Positions 40,755-54,229 of a stretch of DNA of 64,000 bases are shown in pieces; within the stretch, counting starts at the first letter, position 1, and every line of letters starts with the position of its first letter. The position numbers and the translations under genes are program-made. The DNA is from Malurus cyaneus samueli (Eukaryota; Chordata; Aves; Passeriformes; Maluridae). Location: NCBI GenBank assembly GCA_009741485.1, contig CM019238.1, positions 12,607,030 through 12,671,029 on the forward strand, in the 5' to 3' direction. A model generated the notes under the pieces. The model searched no databases and was not told the origin of the DNA. It was given only the letters and a program-made list of their open reading frames with translations.

Positions 40755-41145
40755 ACACAGAATCACAACAGCATTGAGGTTGGAAAAGTACTCTGAGATC
40801 ATCGAGTCCCACGGCTCCCCCAGCACTGATAAAGCCACCACCGACCCCAAATGCCACATCCACCTGATGTTAAATCCCTCTGGAGATGGGACCTCAGCAC
40901 TGCTCTGTTCCAGGGCTGGATGGTCCTTCTGGCAAGAAATTTTCCTGATATACAGCCTAAACTTCCACTGGAGCCATTTGAGGTTGTCTTCCCTTGTCCT
41001 GACTCTTGTTATCTGGAAAAAGAGACTGACCCCTACTTGGCTACAGCCTCGTGTCAGGGAGTTCCTGAGCCTCCTTTTCTCAGGGTGAGACCCCCATCCC
41101 CCTCAGCCTCTCCTCATCAGACCTGTGCTCTCCCTCCCTGCTCCC
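40755..41145 (-). mobile_element. CR1 LINE fragment, about 390 bp
   Basis: ACAGAATCACAACAGCATTG, GATCATCGAGTCCCACGG, CAAGAAATTTTCCTGATA and CCCTTGTCCTGACTC follow the reverse-complemented CR1 3' region in order. With the piece at 35.2 kb it is one of the two longest CR1 copies here. Confidence 0.85.
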
Positions 41146-42087
41146 TCACCAACTTTCCTGTTTTTTCACAGAAAATGTTTCACGACAACATCTCTAGATT
41201 CGTCAGAAATATTGTTTTTCTCACTTCAGAGAGGAGCCCGTGCCTGAACTCCATGACTGGCTGCACCTGTGAAATCCCAGAGAAGCAAACAAAGTCGGGC
41301 TTCAGTGGAGCTCATCACGGGGACCACAGCTGAGGGATCAGCTTGCGAGCTGGATGACAACAAAGGGAAACTCACCAAGCATGGAGAGGGGCTGATAACA
41401 CCACTGATAGCAGAATGGTAACAACATCAGCAAACAGCCCAACCAACTGCATCAGGGTGTCTTGGAGGGGACCATTCCTCTGCAGGCAGTGGATCACAAC
41501 CTGTGAGGGAGTTTTAACGTCCCCAAGTCTCAGGATCAAGTGAGTGTCACCTGCTTCAGTCAGGTGCCTTCTTCCCATGGAACAAAGGCCCTCTTTGTCA
41601 GGGTAAAGCAAAGGATAATTTCTCTGGGCCAGGGCACTGGGGCATGCTGCTGGGCCTTTGCTGGATAGCCATTGAGAGAGGATGTGGAACTGGGATTCTA
41701 CCTGGACTGGCTGTGTCTTGCTCAGTAACCAACACAGCTGATAAACCCCTTGGCTTCCAGGAAATACCATCAGCTTCCTCAGAACAGCACCCAGTTGCCA
41801 ATTCCCTTTCTCTCATAGTACAGATGCCAGCCTAGCTTGGAGCAAGAGGATGGGCTGGTGCAGGCAGTGGCTGCAGGAGAATGCTGTGGGATGGGGAACT
41901 GCTCCTGAGCCACGGCACAAGACTTTCCCCAAACCTTCACCTTTGTGTGTGCACAAACACAGTGAAGCAAATCACAAACCCTGCCAGCCCCACACACTCT
42001 GGGACATGTTCTTTCACCACCAGGAGTCAGGATGAGAGTTTGGGACAGAACTGAACCAGTGCAGTGAGAGGATTGGGCTCTAAATGT

Positions 42088-42215
42088 CCAAGGCCAGGTT
42101 GGATGGGGCTTGGAGCAACCAGGTCCAGTGGAAGGTGTTCCTGCCTGTGCCAGAGTGTTGGAACAAGATGATCCTTCAGGCCCCTGCCAATCCAAACCCT
42201 TCTATGTTTCCATGA
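42088..42215 (+). mobile_element. CR1 LINE 3' fragment
   Basis: AAGGCCAGGTTGGATGGGGC, GTGGAAGGTGTTCCTGCC and CAAGATGATCCTTCAGG followed by CCAATCCAAACCCTTCTATG are the sense strand of the CR1 3' terminus. Confidence 0.85.
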
Positions 42216-45200
42216 TATTTTTCCCCTATGCAAAGGGTCAGACAACATCCAGATAACTGTCTCACTGAAGGAATGATTACTGAAGATGTGGAGATGCTGC
42301 AGAGCTGTCTGTGGTGAGCAAATGTCCCCATGGCACGGAGCCTGTCACAGTCAGCACCAGGCTCAAATGTGTAAATTAGTGCAAATGTCCTTCCAGGATC
42401 ACTGATATCCTTGAGGCAGGCTGGGCAGGCACTGCTCTTCTTCATTACCAGACACTGCCAAACCCTTGCACCAGACCTGCTGACCCGGGTAAACACACGT
42501 GCACTAAATCAGGTCCATCACAAAATAATACCTGAGCTTTTTGTGCTGCACCTCTGTCCCAGGGGAATATGGAGCATCTCAAAAGGCAGCATTGCACACT
42601 GCCAGCTTCCCCTCAGCTGCAGGCACAGCAGTGAGTGAATTCCAGGGCACAGGAGGCCAAAGGAGCCATGTGAGCAGGTTCTCCTGCTTCTCTTCAAGAT
42701 GCACTCCAAAGCAAGGGTGTATTTTACCAAGAGCAGTAGAAGACGCTTCAGTGGTTATCATCCTACACCAGAAACTTTGTGTTGGCCAAACCTTGCGCAT
42801 TACCTTTGCTGATTTAACTGCTGGATATCTGTGATTCCAAGAAGCTCAGCACAGCAGTATCACATAATCTCTGTTTCCCAATAAACTGAGGTGATCAAAG
42901 CCGGAGGGTAACTCGTAGGTGTTCAGGGAATGTCACACTCAGAGCTGACAGTAGACTGAGCACAGGATGCCATTGCACACCCTGTGCCAGGGCTCCTGCC
43001 AGCCAGACTGATCAAAGGGACTGAGGTTGTACCTCTGCCCCCGTCACTCCCCTGGAGCCGGGATTCCAGCCCTGCCCACCCCAAGGCACTGAGCACACAG
43101 AGCTTCCAGGGGTCATAAAGGCAAAACTCATTTGTCTGAAAGTTGTGGTGAGCAGACAGGGAGAGGGAAACCGGAATTATCCATGGCGTTGGCGTCTCTG
43201 CAGGGCTGGGTCTCCCTCCCTCTGCCCTCTTCTCCACCTCCAGCAGGGCTCCCTCAGCCTTGTTCCACCAGGCAGAGAAGGGGCTTGTTCTAGATCTTGT
43301 TCTAGATTCTAGAAAATCTTGCTGAGGAAATTCTTTTTCTTAAGAACATTTGCTATGTACCATAAGGGTTAACCTAGGTCCTACATAACGAAGAAAAGTC
43401 CATTAAAAATATCAGTGGAGAGATTTTCCCACATGCATGTAATTCAAAAGAGCCTGTCTGGGCATGCTGTAAAGCTGGGAGGGAAAACGAGAGATTCCTT
43501 TTTCATCTTTGGCACTGCTGCAGTTCCCAGGTCTGTCCCATTCCCCCCACACCGATGGTCTGGGGGAACTGGGAGCTTGTCCTAAACAGTTGAGGCAGGC
43601 CAGTTTTTAATTCCTACATGAGGATACCAAAGGGTTGGATAATGAGCTAAAATTTGTTAACGTCATTTAAATACCAGGGAAAAAAATTAGTAGCTTTCAT
43701 TCACATTGCTGAGATAATTTCTGATGTGAATGATAAAGCAGGAATGTCTTGGCTCCTTGGCCTGAGGAAGCACATGAGTGGCTCTGCATCACCATTCTGT
43801 CTCTCTTCTCTATTACTTCTTTCTCCAGAAATCAAGTTTTAATTGACGAAATAATATTGAAATTGAAGAAATAATTGAATCTTATAATTAAATCTCATCC
43901 TATGGAAGGCAATGGTTTAACTCTGATTTGTCAGTGCTGATAACACTTAAAAAATAAAAAGCTCAAGCAGCATGAACATTGTGTATCCTGTTCCTCAAAC
44001 AGCTATTTCAATATTTAACAGTTATTTCTAGTAACAATCGATAATCATGGAATTGCTCTTACAGAAGTAGAGCCCAAAAAGGATTGTTCCTTTTCATTTG
44101 CTCATTAAAACTGCATTAACAAAAAATACCATGTCCACATTTCTCCCTATTGTGCCTGCTTTACATGGATTCAGCCATGAATCTCTATAATATTCCTGTC
44201 TAGCATTAATGGAAATAAAGAAACCTAATTCAGATTTAAAAAAAAGTTCATGATCACCATTCCACAGATTCTAGCTCCATTGTCTTGGTATTTTATAGGT
44301 AGAAAAAATAGTGCAGTCACAGTTATAAACTTGATATAGAATAAACTTTAAAGAAGGACAGAGAACCCAAACAGACATTCTGGTAGCAGTGAGATATTAA
44401 TAAAAATACCCAAACGTTATTTCCAATGACATTTCTCCTTACCCTGTATAACAAATTGCTTTGCACAGAGAAAGGAATTGGTTAAATATTTTGCAGGAAG
44501 ATGAAATACTGAGTTTCTTCAAAAACCAGGAGAAGCATGTGGAGACAACTGCATGAGCCTTGTGCTGCAGTTGGGCTGTCACCAGCTCCACAATGCCAAC
44601 ACACAGAATTTCATCACTAATCTTGCAGGGAGATTTTAGTGTCAGCCCTGCATGCTGGATGAGCACATCCAAACCTCAGTCTCATTGTTTGGAAAGAAGA
44701 AATTTAAAGCTCCCCCAGTTGTACAGGATAACAAAAAAAACCCACCCAAAAGCTTGATACCAATGAATTGGTTTTTCTCTCCTGAGCTCTTTTCAGGAAG
44801 CTGAATGAGTGACACTCAAGCCCTGTCTCCTGGTGTGTCAGTGTCTCCCTGAGGACTCTGACAGGCTGGGCAACAGCTTCACTGTTTATTTTCCCCACAT
44901 GAGCATCACAGCAGGGCCTGCATCAACAAAGTCCCTTTCTCACCTGTGTCCCAAGCGAGGGAAGCCCCAGAGTGCTGCTCTGTCCCTCCAGCCATGTGTG
45001 AGCAGTGTCCTTGTCCCCTCCTGAGCCCCGGGAGTGTCCCTCAGCTGTGGCTCAGCACAAAGCTCTGACAGGAACCTGGGCAGCACAAACCAGTGGTGTC
45101 AGTGATGGATGAGAGAGATCTCACAAAACTCCCTCATGGAAAGCAAAGCTCAGCCTGAGTTCAGCCAGGGTCTGTGTGTGTGCTGCTGCCAGGAGGGAGT

Positions 45201-48179
45201 CGAGGGGATGGAGCAGCAGCAATGAACAGACAGCGTGTGAGGGTGCCAGGATGCTGCTGGGAGCGATGAGGGGGGTGTGGAGTGAACCCCAGCAATGCAA
45301 TCGGGTGGCAGTGCTCAGAGAATGCTTATTCTCCAGGGGTGCTGCCCTGTGGCTTGCATGGCGAGTGCCTGAAGCCTTACAGAATTGTTTCTCTTAGGAG
45401 GTGAAAATGATGATTTGAGTCAAATCTTTCTCCAGCTCATTCCCTCCCAGTTACAGGTGTTGAAAGTTCTGTAAACATTGGAAAGGTCAGCAATAGCTAG
45501 CAGTTTCCATGCTGGCAGTTTTCAAGCACACTTTCCTAGCCAGTTCTGTGCCCTGAAGCCCTTTTTGTCCTCTTGTCCAGTGAGTTTTGAGGCTTTCCAG
45601 CTGCTTTCTTCCCTGAACACAGACAAAGCTGCAATGCCCCACGAGCACTGGTAGCCAGGTTCTTAGGAAAACATCTGGGTTTGGCTCAGTTATTTCTTGT
45701 TTAGTTCTTGTAAAGCAACATTTTACTCATGCAACAATTTCTTTGGTTCATGCTGTTGTCACAGAAAGGTGTTCAACAGGTCGTGTGGCTGCTCAGGATG
45801 AGGGGAGAGCCTCTCCCATTAGCCTGAATGGTGTTCATTAACCATCATTGCTATTGTTTCATCACATGGCTCCTTTTCCATGTGGATGCAGACTCACATT
45901 GTGATTTCCACCATTCCAAAGGAGCAGCATGAAAGGGGGTTCATTGTTCAGTGGGAGATACCCATCATACTGTCACATGGAGAAACAGTGGAGTGAAAAA
46001 AGGACTTAACTTCCAAAAATGGATCTTTACCATGCTCTGTAGCTGACTTACAGGTTGGAACATGCACACAAGTCATAAATAATAGATATTTTGATTTAAG
46101 AGCAGAGTTTATGACAAAATAAAGCTGAAATGTAAATCCAGCAGGGATTAAAACCCAAAGGGGGCAAGCATCTGTTGGTGGCAGAAGAGCAGAAGGCAGT
46201 GGAAGGTGGCAGAGGGTTGTGTTACTGTTGTGGAGGAAGAAGAACCCGATCAGAGGAGTTGGGAGCAGCAAGACTTGCTGATTGATTTCCTGCTTGAAGT
46301 TCTAAGCAAACTCCAGCACAATCAGGGACATGGAATGTAAAATTGCTTTTTTTGTAGCTGAAGACTTTATATCCATCTCATACACCTGAACCTGCACTGA
46401 TTAAACCAAAAACCTGCCAGCGGCACATAAATCGCTGTGGATTTATGCCTGGGGCTGGCTGCTTCACTTCAGAACTCACAGCAAGGATGGGAAAAGCCTA
46501 AAGCTGCTGTAGCTGGTGTGGAGCAGGAGAGGGGCTGCTGGATGTGCTGCTTTGACCCCCTGACTGCTCTGGAAGCTGCTCAGAGGCAGAGGGAGCTCTG
46601 CCAGGAGCAGGGATGAGCAGCTCTGTGCCAATCCCCCCTAATTCCTGCCCTCTGTGCCCAATCCTACAAGTCGTCAATGAAACCCTGCCTAAGGCAAGGG
46701 ACATTTTGGAGGATGGCAGATTCCTGATGAGGCTCCCCAGAGTCAAACAAAGCCCGAGCTGCTCTGTTCAGAGGCTCCAGGACATGTGCAGCCACAGGAA
46801 CGTCAGGAAGGCAGCCACGGGAGAGTCAGCAGCGTTCACAGTGTCAAAGCAGGGTCACAGCTTGGACAGGAACCCTCAGCCTTTGGGCAGGAAACCGAGG
46901 AAAGGAAACCAAAGCAAACCCAGAAGATTGTGTGAATTCCTGAGGGCCACTGAGGAGAGTTCAGAAGCGTGGGCTGGACAGGGACTGGATGTGCACAGTG
47001 ACAGACAGGGGCTTGTGTCACGGAAAAGGCAGCCTGGCCTCCTTGCAGAAAGATGTCTTTTTGTTCTAGGAAGACATCTGTGCAGCGAGGAACTGATGGG
47101 AGAACATAGGACTGCCTGAGGAGCTTGGAAGGATGAGGAGGTGGGAACTGAACAGAAGGCAAGGAATTGTTCCAGCACACAGGGAGACAAAGATGCTGTG
47201 TAGGGATGTGAAATCCTGCAGGCACCCCAAAGCCCATGATCTCCTGACACCACCAAAAAACAAACCATCATCTTCTCAAATAGCATCTAGCTTTGTCTCT
47301 TCAATTCTCACAGAGGCACAGAGAATTTAAAGAAGGGAAAATATGATGTCACAATAGTGAAAGCACAGCCCTTCCATGGCGAAGGGGACGCAGGAAATGG
47401 GATCAGAGATGTGGCTTTGTGAGAAGATTCCCAAAAGGTAGAAGCAAAAAAAAATCTGGGGGGTTCTGCCACTCTGCTTTGCTGCAGAAATGGCAGAGTT
47501 GGGAAATCAACAACAAAAGAGAGAAAAAAATTGAAGAAGGATTTAATTCAGGGGGAAGTAAACATATTTTAAGCACTTTTGTGACATATATTGAGATGAG
47601 AAGTGCTGAACTGTTCCCAGAACCACAAGGTCACCTCACTCTCCCTCTTCACCCCAGCTCAGGCACACTTAGACTCGTTTAACCTGCAAGAATTTGCTGT
47701 TGTGCACAGAAGGGAAATGAGAGCTGTGGAAATAGAGGTGAGAGACTGGGAAGATGGGATTTGAGCAAAGTTAAGGTGATCACTCAATGCTTTTGTTTTA
47801 ATCCTGCATGATCTGTGCAGAATGTTCATGGAAGCAACGGGAAGCAGTGAGCAAAGTGACCAGAACTTCTCCTAAGCCAACTTTTCACTAATTCTCAAGT
47901 CCTTCGTGACAGTTTGAAGTTAGGCCTGTGCCCTCTGTGAGAGCCTCAGTTTGCTGAGAGTGGAACAAACCGTCCCAAAGTTCAACTTATTTTTCTTTCA
48001 TTTCTGTCTAATTTTCTCTAGTCTTTCCAAGTATTGGATCCTGCTCTATCCCTCTTGGGCAGCCCCAGAGTCTGCACTGAGAGTTTGTGGTGAGAGACAG
48101 TCCATCAGAGTGCTGGAATATTTGTGAGGTAGTGCTATTAAAACCAATATAAAAACTTAATGGCCCTTTAGTCCCCACT

Positions 48180-48370
48180 TCTTTTTTGAATCCTGCATCA
48201 CCATAACACGCTTCCCCTCGATGGAGCAGTATTTATGCTCCATATTTCATGCATAAATTGCAGTCAGTTGTCAACTCAGAATGAAAGCAAGATGGCAACA
48301 TTAGCTATGCAAGTGCTTTAGCTAAATGCTTCCTTCATTGTTCCCGAAAGGAAAAGACCAGACAGTGTGT
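48180..48370. other. Candidate regulatory element with ATTTATGC/GCATAAAT inverted repeat
   Basis: ATTTATGC (48231-48238) and its exact inverse GCATAAAT (48251-48258) flank 12 bases containing CATATTTCAT. POU/octamer-like and GCTAAAT/AGCTAT motifs follow within 100 bases. There is no coding frame and no transposon signature. A conserved enhancer is possible, judged only from motif density. Confidence 0.2.
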
Positions 48371-50159
48371 AGCCATAATGTTCATCTACAAAATTTCTGA
48401 TCTTTAGCTTTATTCATACTAATTAGGCACACACTGCTTATGTGACTGCTGGATGTGGATTTTTTTTTTTTTTCTACTGTAGTGGTCTGTGCACATCAGC
48501 CTCAGAAGGATTTTCAAATCAAAGGCAGCATTCCCAGAAAGATGCTCCAGTGTACACCCAAAGCAGGGAAATCTCAAAGAAATAATTTGCTGCCATGCTG
48601 AATGAAATCACTCTATAATTAAACTTTAGAAATTGCTAAGTTTAATTGAAAAATGGTCTCAAATTAGGACAAATGAAGGGTTGCTAAATACATTCTTAAT
48701 ATGGAAATTGTGGTTTTTTTTCAGATTTATTTTTCCATCTCTTTCTTCAGCAGATGCTCTAAGGTGTCCACTGTAGTACAGCAAGTCAGAGAGCAGTGCT
48801 CTGGGGTGAGAATTGGCTACATTCTGTGGCTTCTTTTTTTCCTTTTCCCCATTATTTTGCTTTTAACCTTCTCCCAAAGAGAATTCCCAGGTTGGTTGGT
48901 CTAGAAGGAACATGCCTCTGTTCCCCAGGCAGAATAAGTGATTTAGGTATTGAAGAAAACTATCAATGTACAGGATTTGTGGGTTAGGGGTCAACACACC
49001 TCAGTGGGAGGCACAATTAAAGCTCAGTCACAGCAGCATCACATTCAGTGGCACTGAAATCCCTGACCAGTTTGGACACAGCAGGTTTATTCCATCTTTG
49101 AGTTAAATCCCAAATGAAAGAACAGAACTTTTCTTGCTGCAGATTTCCTGAATCAGCCACCGAGCACAGACAACAGACCCCAAACAGAAATTTATCCTCC
49201 AGTCAAAATCAGTTGTTTGCTGAAGATTTTGGAGATGTCCAGCCTGCTGCTGAACTATATTTAGCCACTTTCTGCTTTCCCTGTTCTCACAAGTATCTTA
49301 AGATTCCTGATAAGGAACAGAAGGAAAAGAACCAAAGGCCACAGAGGGAGATTATTTGCAGCTTGGCTGCAAATAAACAAGTCTGGAAGTCTTCTTGGAA
49401 ACTGAGATCCCAATAACATTCTAAGGGAAAAGTTTTCCTTACACACTTTGGATACTTCAGCAACAAAAATTCCTAAAAAACCTTTGAACTGTCTGACAAC
49501 TTTTGTGTTTTCAATATGAACAGCACACGTATCAATTCAGGCTTTTGAAAAAAAGAGATGGGAGAAAAAGAGCATTAGCTTGGCTTAAGACACTGCAATC
49601 ATGTTACATTTGTTTCATCATGTGAAAGAGGGCCTGGAGTAGTTGTGCAATTCAATCCAGGTGTCCATTTGCTGATTCCTAGAGAGTTTCAGGTGCTTTT
49701 TTCTTGCCAAAGGGAATTGGTAGATTCCATTTCACATTCAAAAGCGTTGAACAGTCTGCTTCTAGGATGTAGCTGGATAAGTTTGATGAGAGCTCCATCA
49801 CATTTCATTCTACCAACGAGGCAATGGGTGGCTCAGGCCATGTGCTGACCATTTTTGTCTTGCATTTATCGCTGTATTTTGTTTGCCTTTGTAACCCAGG
49901 ATGGAGAGCCTTGTTAGTGATGTCCTCGTAGCTCAATTAATTTTAGGTAAAGCCTCAAATCACATCACTTAGGGAGGCTGCTCTTCAAAAAAGACACAAA
50001 CTGGCTGGAGAGCCTGCAGGCAGAGTAACAGGGATCATCAGAGATCCTTTAGCTTGTCTTTATAACCTAGAAAGACAGAGAGCCGTGGCAAATCCGTGCA
50101 GTGCTGTTGCACAGAAGGGAATAGTTTGTTCTGTGAGCTCATGCTGGGTAAGACAAGAA

Positions 50160-50395
50160 ATAATGTGCATAAACTCGAAAGAGAATGATTAAAGTGAGAT
50201 ATAGAAGAAAAAAGTGTTGGCAGAGGACATTAAAAGCCTTGGAATAGACTGTCTGGGGAGGTAGTGAAGTCTGTTCCTGGAGGTCTTTAAGAGCAGTTTG
50301 GGAGTGCTTGGTTTTGATTAGACTTGGTTTGTGGTGAAAAGATGGACTATGTGGTCTCTGAGGCCCCTTCTGGTTTCTGTGAAGCTGTTGTTTAT
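50160..50395 (+). mobile_element. CR1 LINE 3' fragment (diverged)
   Basis: GGAATAGACTGTCTGGGGAGG, TGTTCCTGGAGGTCTTTAAG, GATTAGACTTGG and GTGGTCTCTGAGGCCCCTTC are diverged forms of the sense CR1 3' region. It is older than the 42 kb copy. Confidence 0.7.
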
Positions 50396-51025
50396 CTTCC
50401 AGAGTTGGAGTCCTGTGTCCTGTGCTCGTGGTGTGCTGCAGAGGGCTCAGCAAGGAGTGTGAACTCACTCTTGTAATCACTGCAGTGCAGCAAATGCTGC
50501 CAGGGGTGAATTTTCATTGTTTACGAGCTCATGAGAATGGAGGCTGAAGAATTTCCAAAGAGGTCATCATGGTTCTCATGTGTAAGATGTTCCAGACACA
50601 ACAGAAACAGGACACCTTAGATGTTTCTATGAAACCTCAAAATCATGTGTATGTTTTCCTCTCTCCGCAGTTGCTGGCAAGCCTCATTATTAATTTCTTG
50701 AAAAGCCTCATCAGTTTTTTTTGTCCCCTTTGAAATCCTCTGTGCAGCAGTGGTGGCACAGTATTTCCTGTGAGCTTCCTGGTAATTACACATTTCTTAG
50801 GGGCACCCTGATTAACTTTGTCAGGGGTCATTTGGGATGCAGTCAGCACAGCCTGGCTGGACCCTGGACAGGTTTCTTCTTGATGATGATGATGCAATAT
50901 TCATTTTCAACAGATGAGAGCTGCTTTTGGGAAAATAAATAGATTTTTTAATTAGTTTTGCCTCAGTCATCTGGCTGTAGTAGTGAGTGATATGTGCGCT
51001 CAGGGACAGCTCACTTTAATCTCTA

Positions 51026-51026
51026 N
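51026..51026. other. Unresolved base (N)
   Basis: This is the only ambiguous base that I noticed in the window. It lies in non-coding DNA and affects no feature. Confidence 0.99.
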
Positions 51027-51475
51027 TTCTTTGGATTTGCTGACCAGGACAGAAGAAAATCTTATTTTATTTCCCTCCAGAGAAGCAAGTGAGGCAGATC
51101 AGTAGCACAAGAATGGAGGTGCACAACGGAGCAGTGTTGGAAGGTGGAAGAACAAGATAAAATGAAAAGAGGAACAGAAATTCCCTCTGCTCTTCCATCA
51201 GGCCACAGGGTTAATCCAGGTGCTGTGGTACTGGTTTGGACAGAAACCTGTGGCAGACCTATCTCCAATCACAGCTGCACAACTCACTTCGTTACCTTCC
51301 AGTGTCCCTAGGAATTTGCACCGCTTGTTTTGCCATGGATTTGAAATTGAACATTTACCAGTTATGTAAGAATTGGAACAGAATGAACTCTGTAGTTGTG
51401 CTGCCAGTGAAACAGGCACCAAGAAAGCATCTACAAATCATCTACCAGACTTCACAGGTGGAGGTTTATTCCATG

Positions 51476-51520
51476 TCAACCCATCCCATCCCATCCCATC
51501 CCATCCCATCCCATCCTATT
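51476..51520. repeat. Pentanucleotide microsatellite (CCCAT)n
   Basis: Eight or so CCCAT units run from about 51480 to 51516. No effect on a gene is visible. Confidence 0.97.
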
Positions 51521-54204
51521 CCAAAAGCTGAATAAAAAATTAGCATAGCCAAAAATCCGAATTACAGTAATGATCATAACCCCCCTGACAGCTCTGGGAC
51601 ATGGCACTGACACAGCCGAGCCGTGGGAGCTGTGGAAAACATTGCTGCTCTGTGCACTGGCCAAATGGCTTTTTCAAATGACCTTTTGTTGCAAACCACG
51701 TCTGCTATGTAAAAAGGAAATTAAAAATAAATAAAAGTTTGCAGTGGTTAGGTGATCAAAGCTGTTGTTTGCCCCTGTGGTCTCAGCAGAAAGCAATGTT
51801 ACAGCCTCAGACTGGATGGATTTGTTTGGTGAGGTTTGATGGGAACTGATAACTTTGCAGTCCTAGAAGCCAAGGAGGAAAAAGCTGATGTCTATCTGGG
51901 TTCTGCTTTTGGGGATTTTCCCCACAGAGGCTCTTTCTTGTACCCGTGAGATTTGACTATCATATGAGAACTGAGTGGGTGTTAAGCCACGTTGCCTTAT
52001 ATAAGAAGCAAGATTAGAAATGGCATTAAATGGTGTGACAATTCTGTCTAGGGTATAAACTCTCCCAATGTGTTTATCTTACAAATAGATTCAGGAATTA
52101 AAATTCAGACTGGAGCAGGTGTTGAGGAAGAATCTTGGGATTTCAGTGAAGTCAGATGACAGAGCAATCCCCAAAGTGCAGGCTGCCATATGGGCCAGAG
52201 GTGTCTGAGTTATCTTTAAACTCAGTAGCTTGAGGGCTAAAACAAAGAAACCTCTTTGTATAGAAATCTGTCCTGTTCCTCTTCCAGCAGGAATAGGAAG
52301 GAGGGGAGAAAACAGCCCAATCCTTTTCTGTGACAATGTTGGATGAATTTTTGGTCAGAGTTGTATGATACGGTGGTGGAAATTGCAAAGAACTGTACCT
52401 AACGACTTGTGATATCTCTTGCATTTTCTCCTCTTGGGAATTTGAGTATGCAGTCCATTCTTTTATTCTAGACTGGAAAGCCTTGGAGCAAGGACTGTTC
52501 ACTTATAAAAGCATAAAATAATTGAACCAGTTCCACAAATGATGCTGGAGTTGCTGTTCTAGTACGTACCTGGTGGGCAGGAGTGGGGGCCCTGCAGGAA
52601 GAGAAACATGAAAATCTGACTCTGATGCTGATTTCTTGGGAGATTTCACTTGTATTTTGGTTTTTATCAAGAAAAACATGCCAATAAGATTCCCTGTAAG
52701 ATCACTATGGCTAACTTGTCAGAAAAAAATCAGTAGTCCCTCCCTGTCCTTCCACCTTCCACCCTGTTTCCATTGCAATTTTTTTTACCTTGTACAGCTA
52801 CAAAAACTGGCAAGAATTGTGTGTGGGAAGGGAACATCTGGGTGAATGTGGCAAGGAAAAAATAATAGTTGTTGCTCTCAGATCGCCTTATGACCCTCTG
52901 AGCATGTCAGGAAACTGAGATCTCTGACATTCTGGCTTTAATCTCTGAGTGTATTCACAACCAGCAGTGAGAGATATATTTTTGTCTTTTAATATGGGGA
53001 GAGGAAACAGAAGGAAAGAATAAATATGGAATACTGTGCAGGTGGAGGTTTGAGGTCCTGTGTGTATGTGTAGGAGACATGCACTATCCTGGTGGAAGGA
53101 GAGACTCACTGTGACAGCAGGGAATGCTGTCCCCAGGACAAGGAATTTAGGGATCAGCACCTGATCCTTGAAGAGGTCATGGGGTCAAAGCCCAGTTAAT
53201 CTAAAGCAGAAGAAGTGCCCAGCCACAGAGCCTGTGAGCTCTGCCCCACAGAGCGGTGTGAAAGCACAGGCAGAGGAGGGGCAGAGTCACACAGACGCTC
53301 TGCAAGTTTAGGAGGGGACTGCAAAGGGAAGGGAGCTCCTGCTGTCCTGCCAAAACCTCACCCCTTCCCCCAGATAAAGGGATCTGTAGCTTTCAGTTCA
53401 CTTTTCAGGCAGTTTTTGCTTCCCCACAAGAATGAGCAGAAGCTGGGGGGTGCATTACCTGGGCAGCCAGAGCTGGGAGTGGATGGATTTGGGGAATTGG
53501 CCCTGGGACCCAGGAACATCTCTTACAGGACAGCCCTCTGAGCCTGGTAGTGCCAAGAGTGTGACACTCAGGTACAACAGCACCAGGCCTGTGGGACCCA
53601 CAAGTGTCTGAATGTCTGCAACAGGCAGGAATTACAGTGGGATTGACACCAAGCTGCAGCTCACGTCTGCCTATCCACTGCAGAGCTCACCAGAGCAACC
53701 TGAATCAACCAAAACCCCTATCTCAGGGCTACATCGTTGGAGAAAATCCTAGAGAGAACAGCCTGTTCCATCCCTGATGCCCAGCAGAGGCATAATGAAA
53801 TGCCAGGGCTGAAACCTCGAGTTACAGAACTGCAATCAAGGAACATAACTCGGGTTTTTAAGGGTGGGGTGGGCAGCCGGTGCAACGGGCTCTCAAGAGA
53901 GAGAGGCTGTAAATTTTTCAGCGCTTCAGATAAGTAAAATAGGACTGGAAGCTTTTATGAAAGATTTCAAGTTCCATAAGCAGTTGTCAAACTTGAAGAG
54001 GGTTTATTTGCACAGCAAGGCAGCCTGCATCCTAATAACATTCAGATGTTACCAGGCAAAATTGCCACAGTTTGTGTTTCAGGGATCAGACTGGATCCTG
54101 GCAGTGGCCTCCCTTAGCCTTGAAGGATACAGGAGAGGACAGGCAATATGGAAAGGGCTGCTTGCTTAGCATCCATTTACCACAGACAGATTTTTCATCA
54201 CTTT

Positions 54205-54229
54205 TATATATGCATATATATATATATGT
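54205..54229. repeat. TA-rich microsatellite
   Basis: ATATATGCATATATATATATATG is a short (TA)n tract with one GC interruption, in non-coding DNA. Confidence 0.95.

Noticed and set aside
40476..40859. - strand open frame with hydrophobic helices (LTSLILICIICSVFSLISSLI)
   Set aside because: Partly overlaps a CR1 fragment and AT-rich DNA; no family or gene structure is visible.
46613..47330. Open frames of 130-170 codons on both strands
   Set aside because: Both strands are open in overlapping frames, there are no domains or splice consistency, and neighbours are non-coding.
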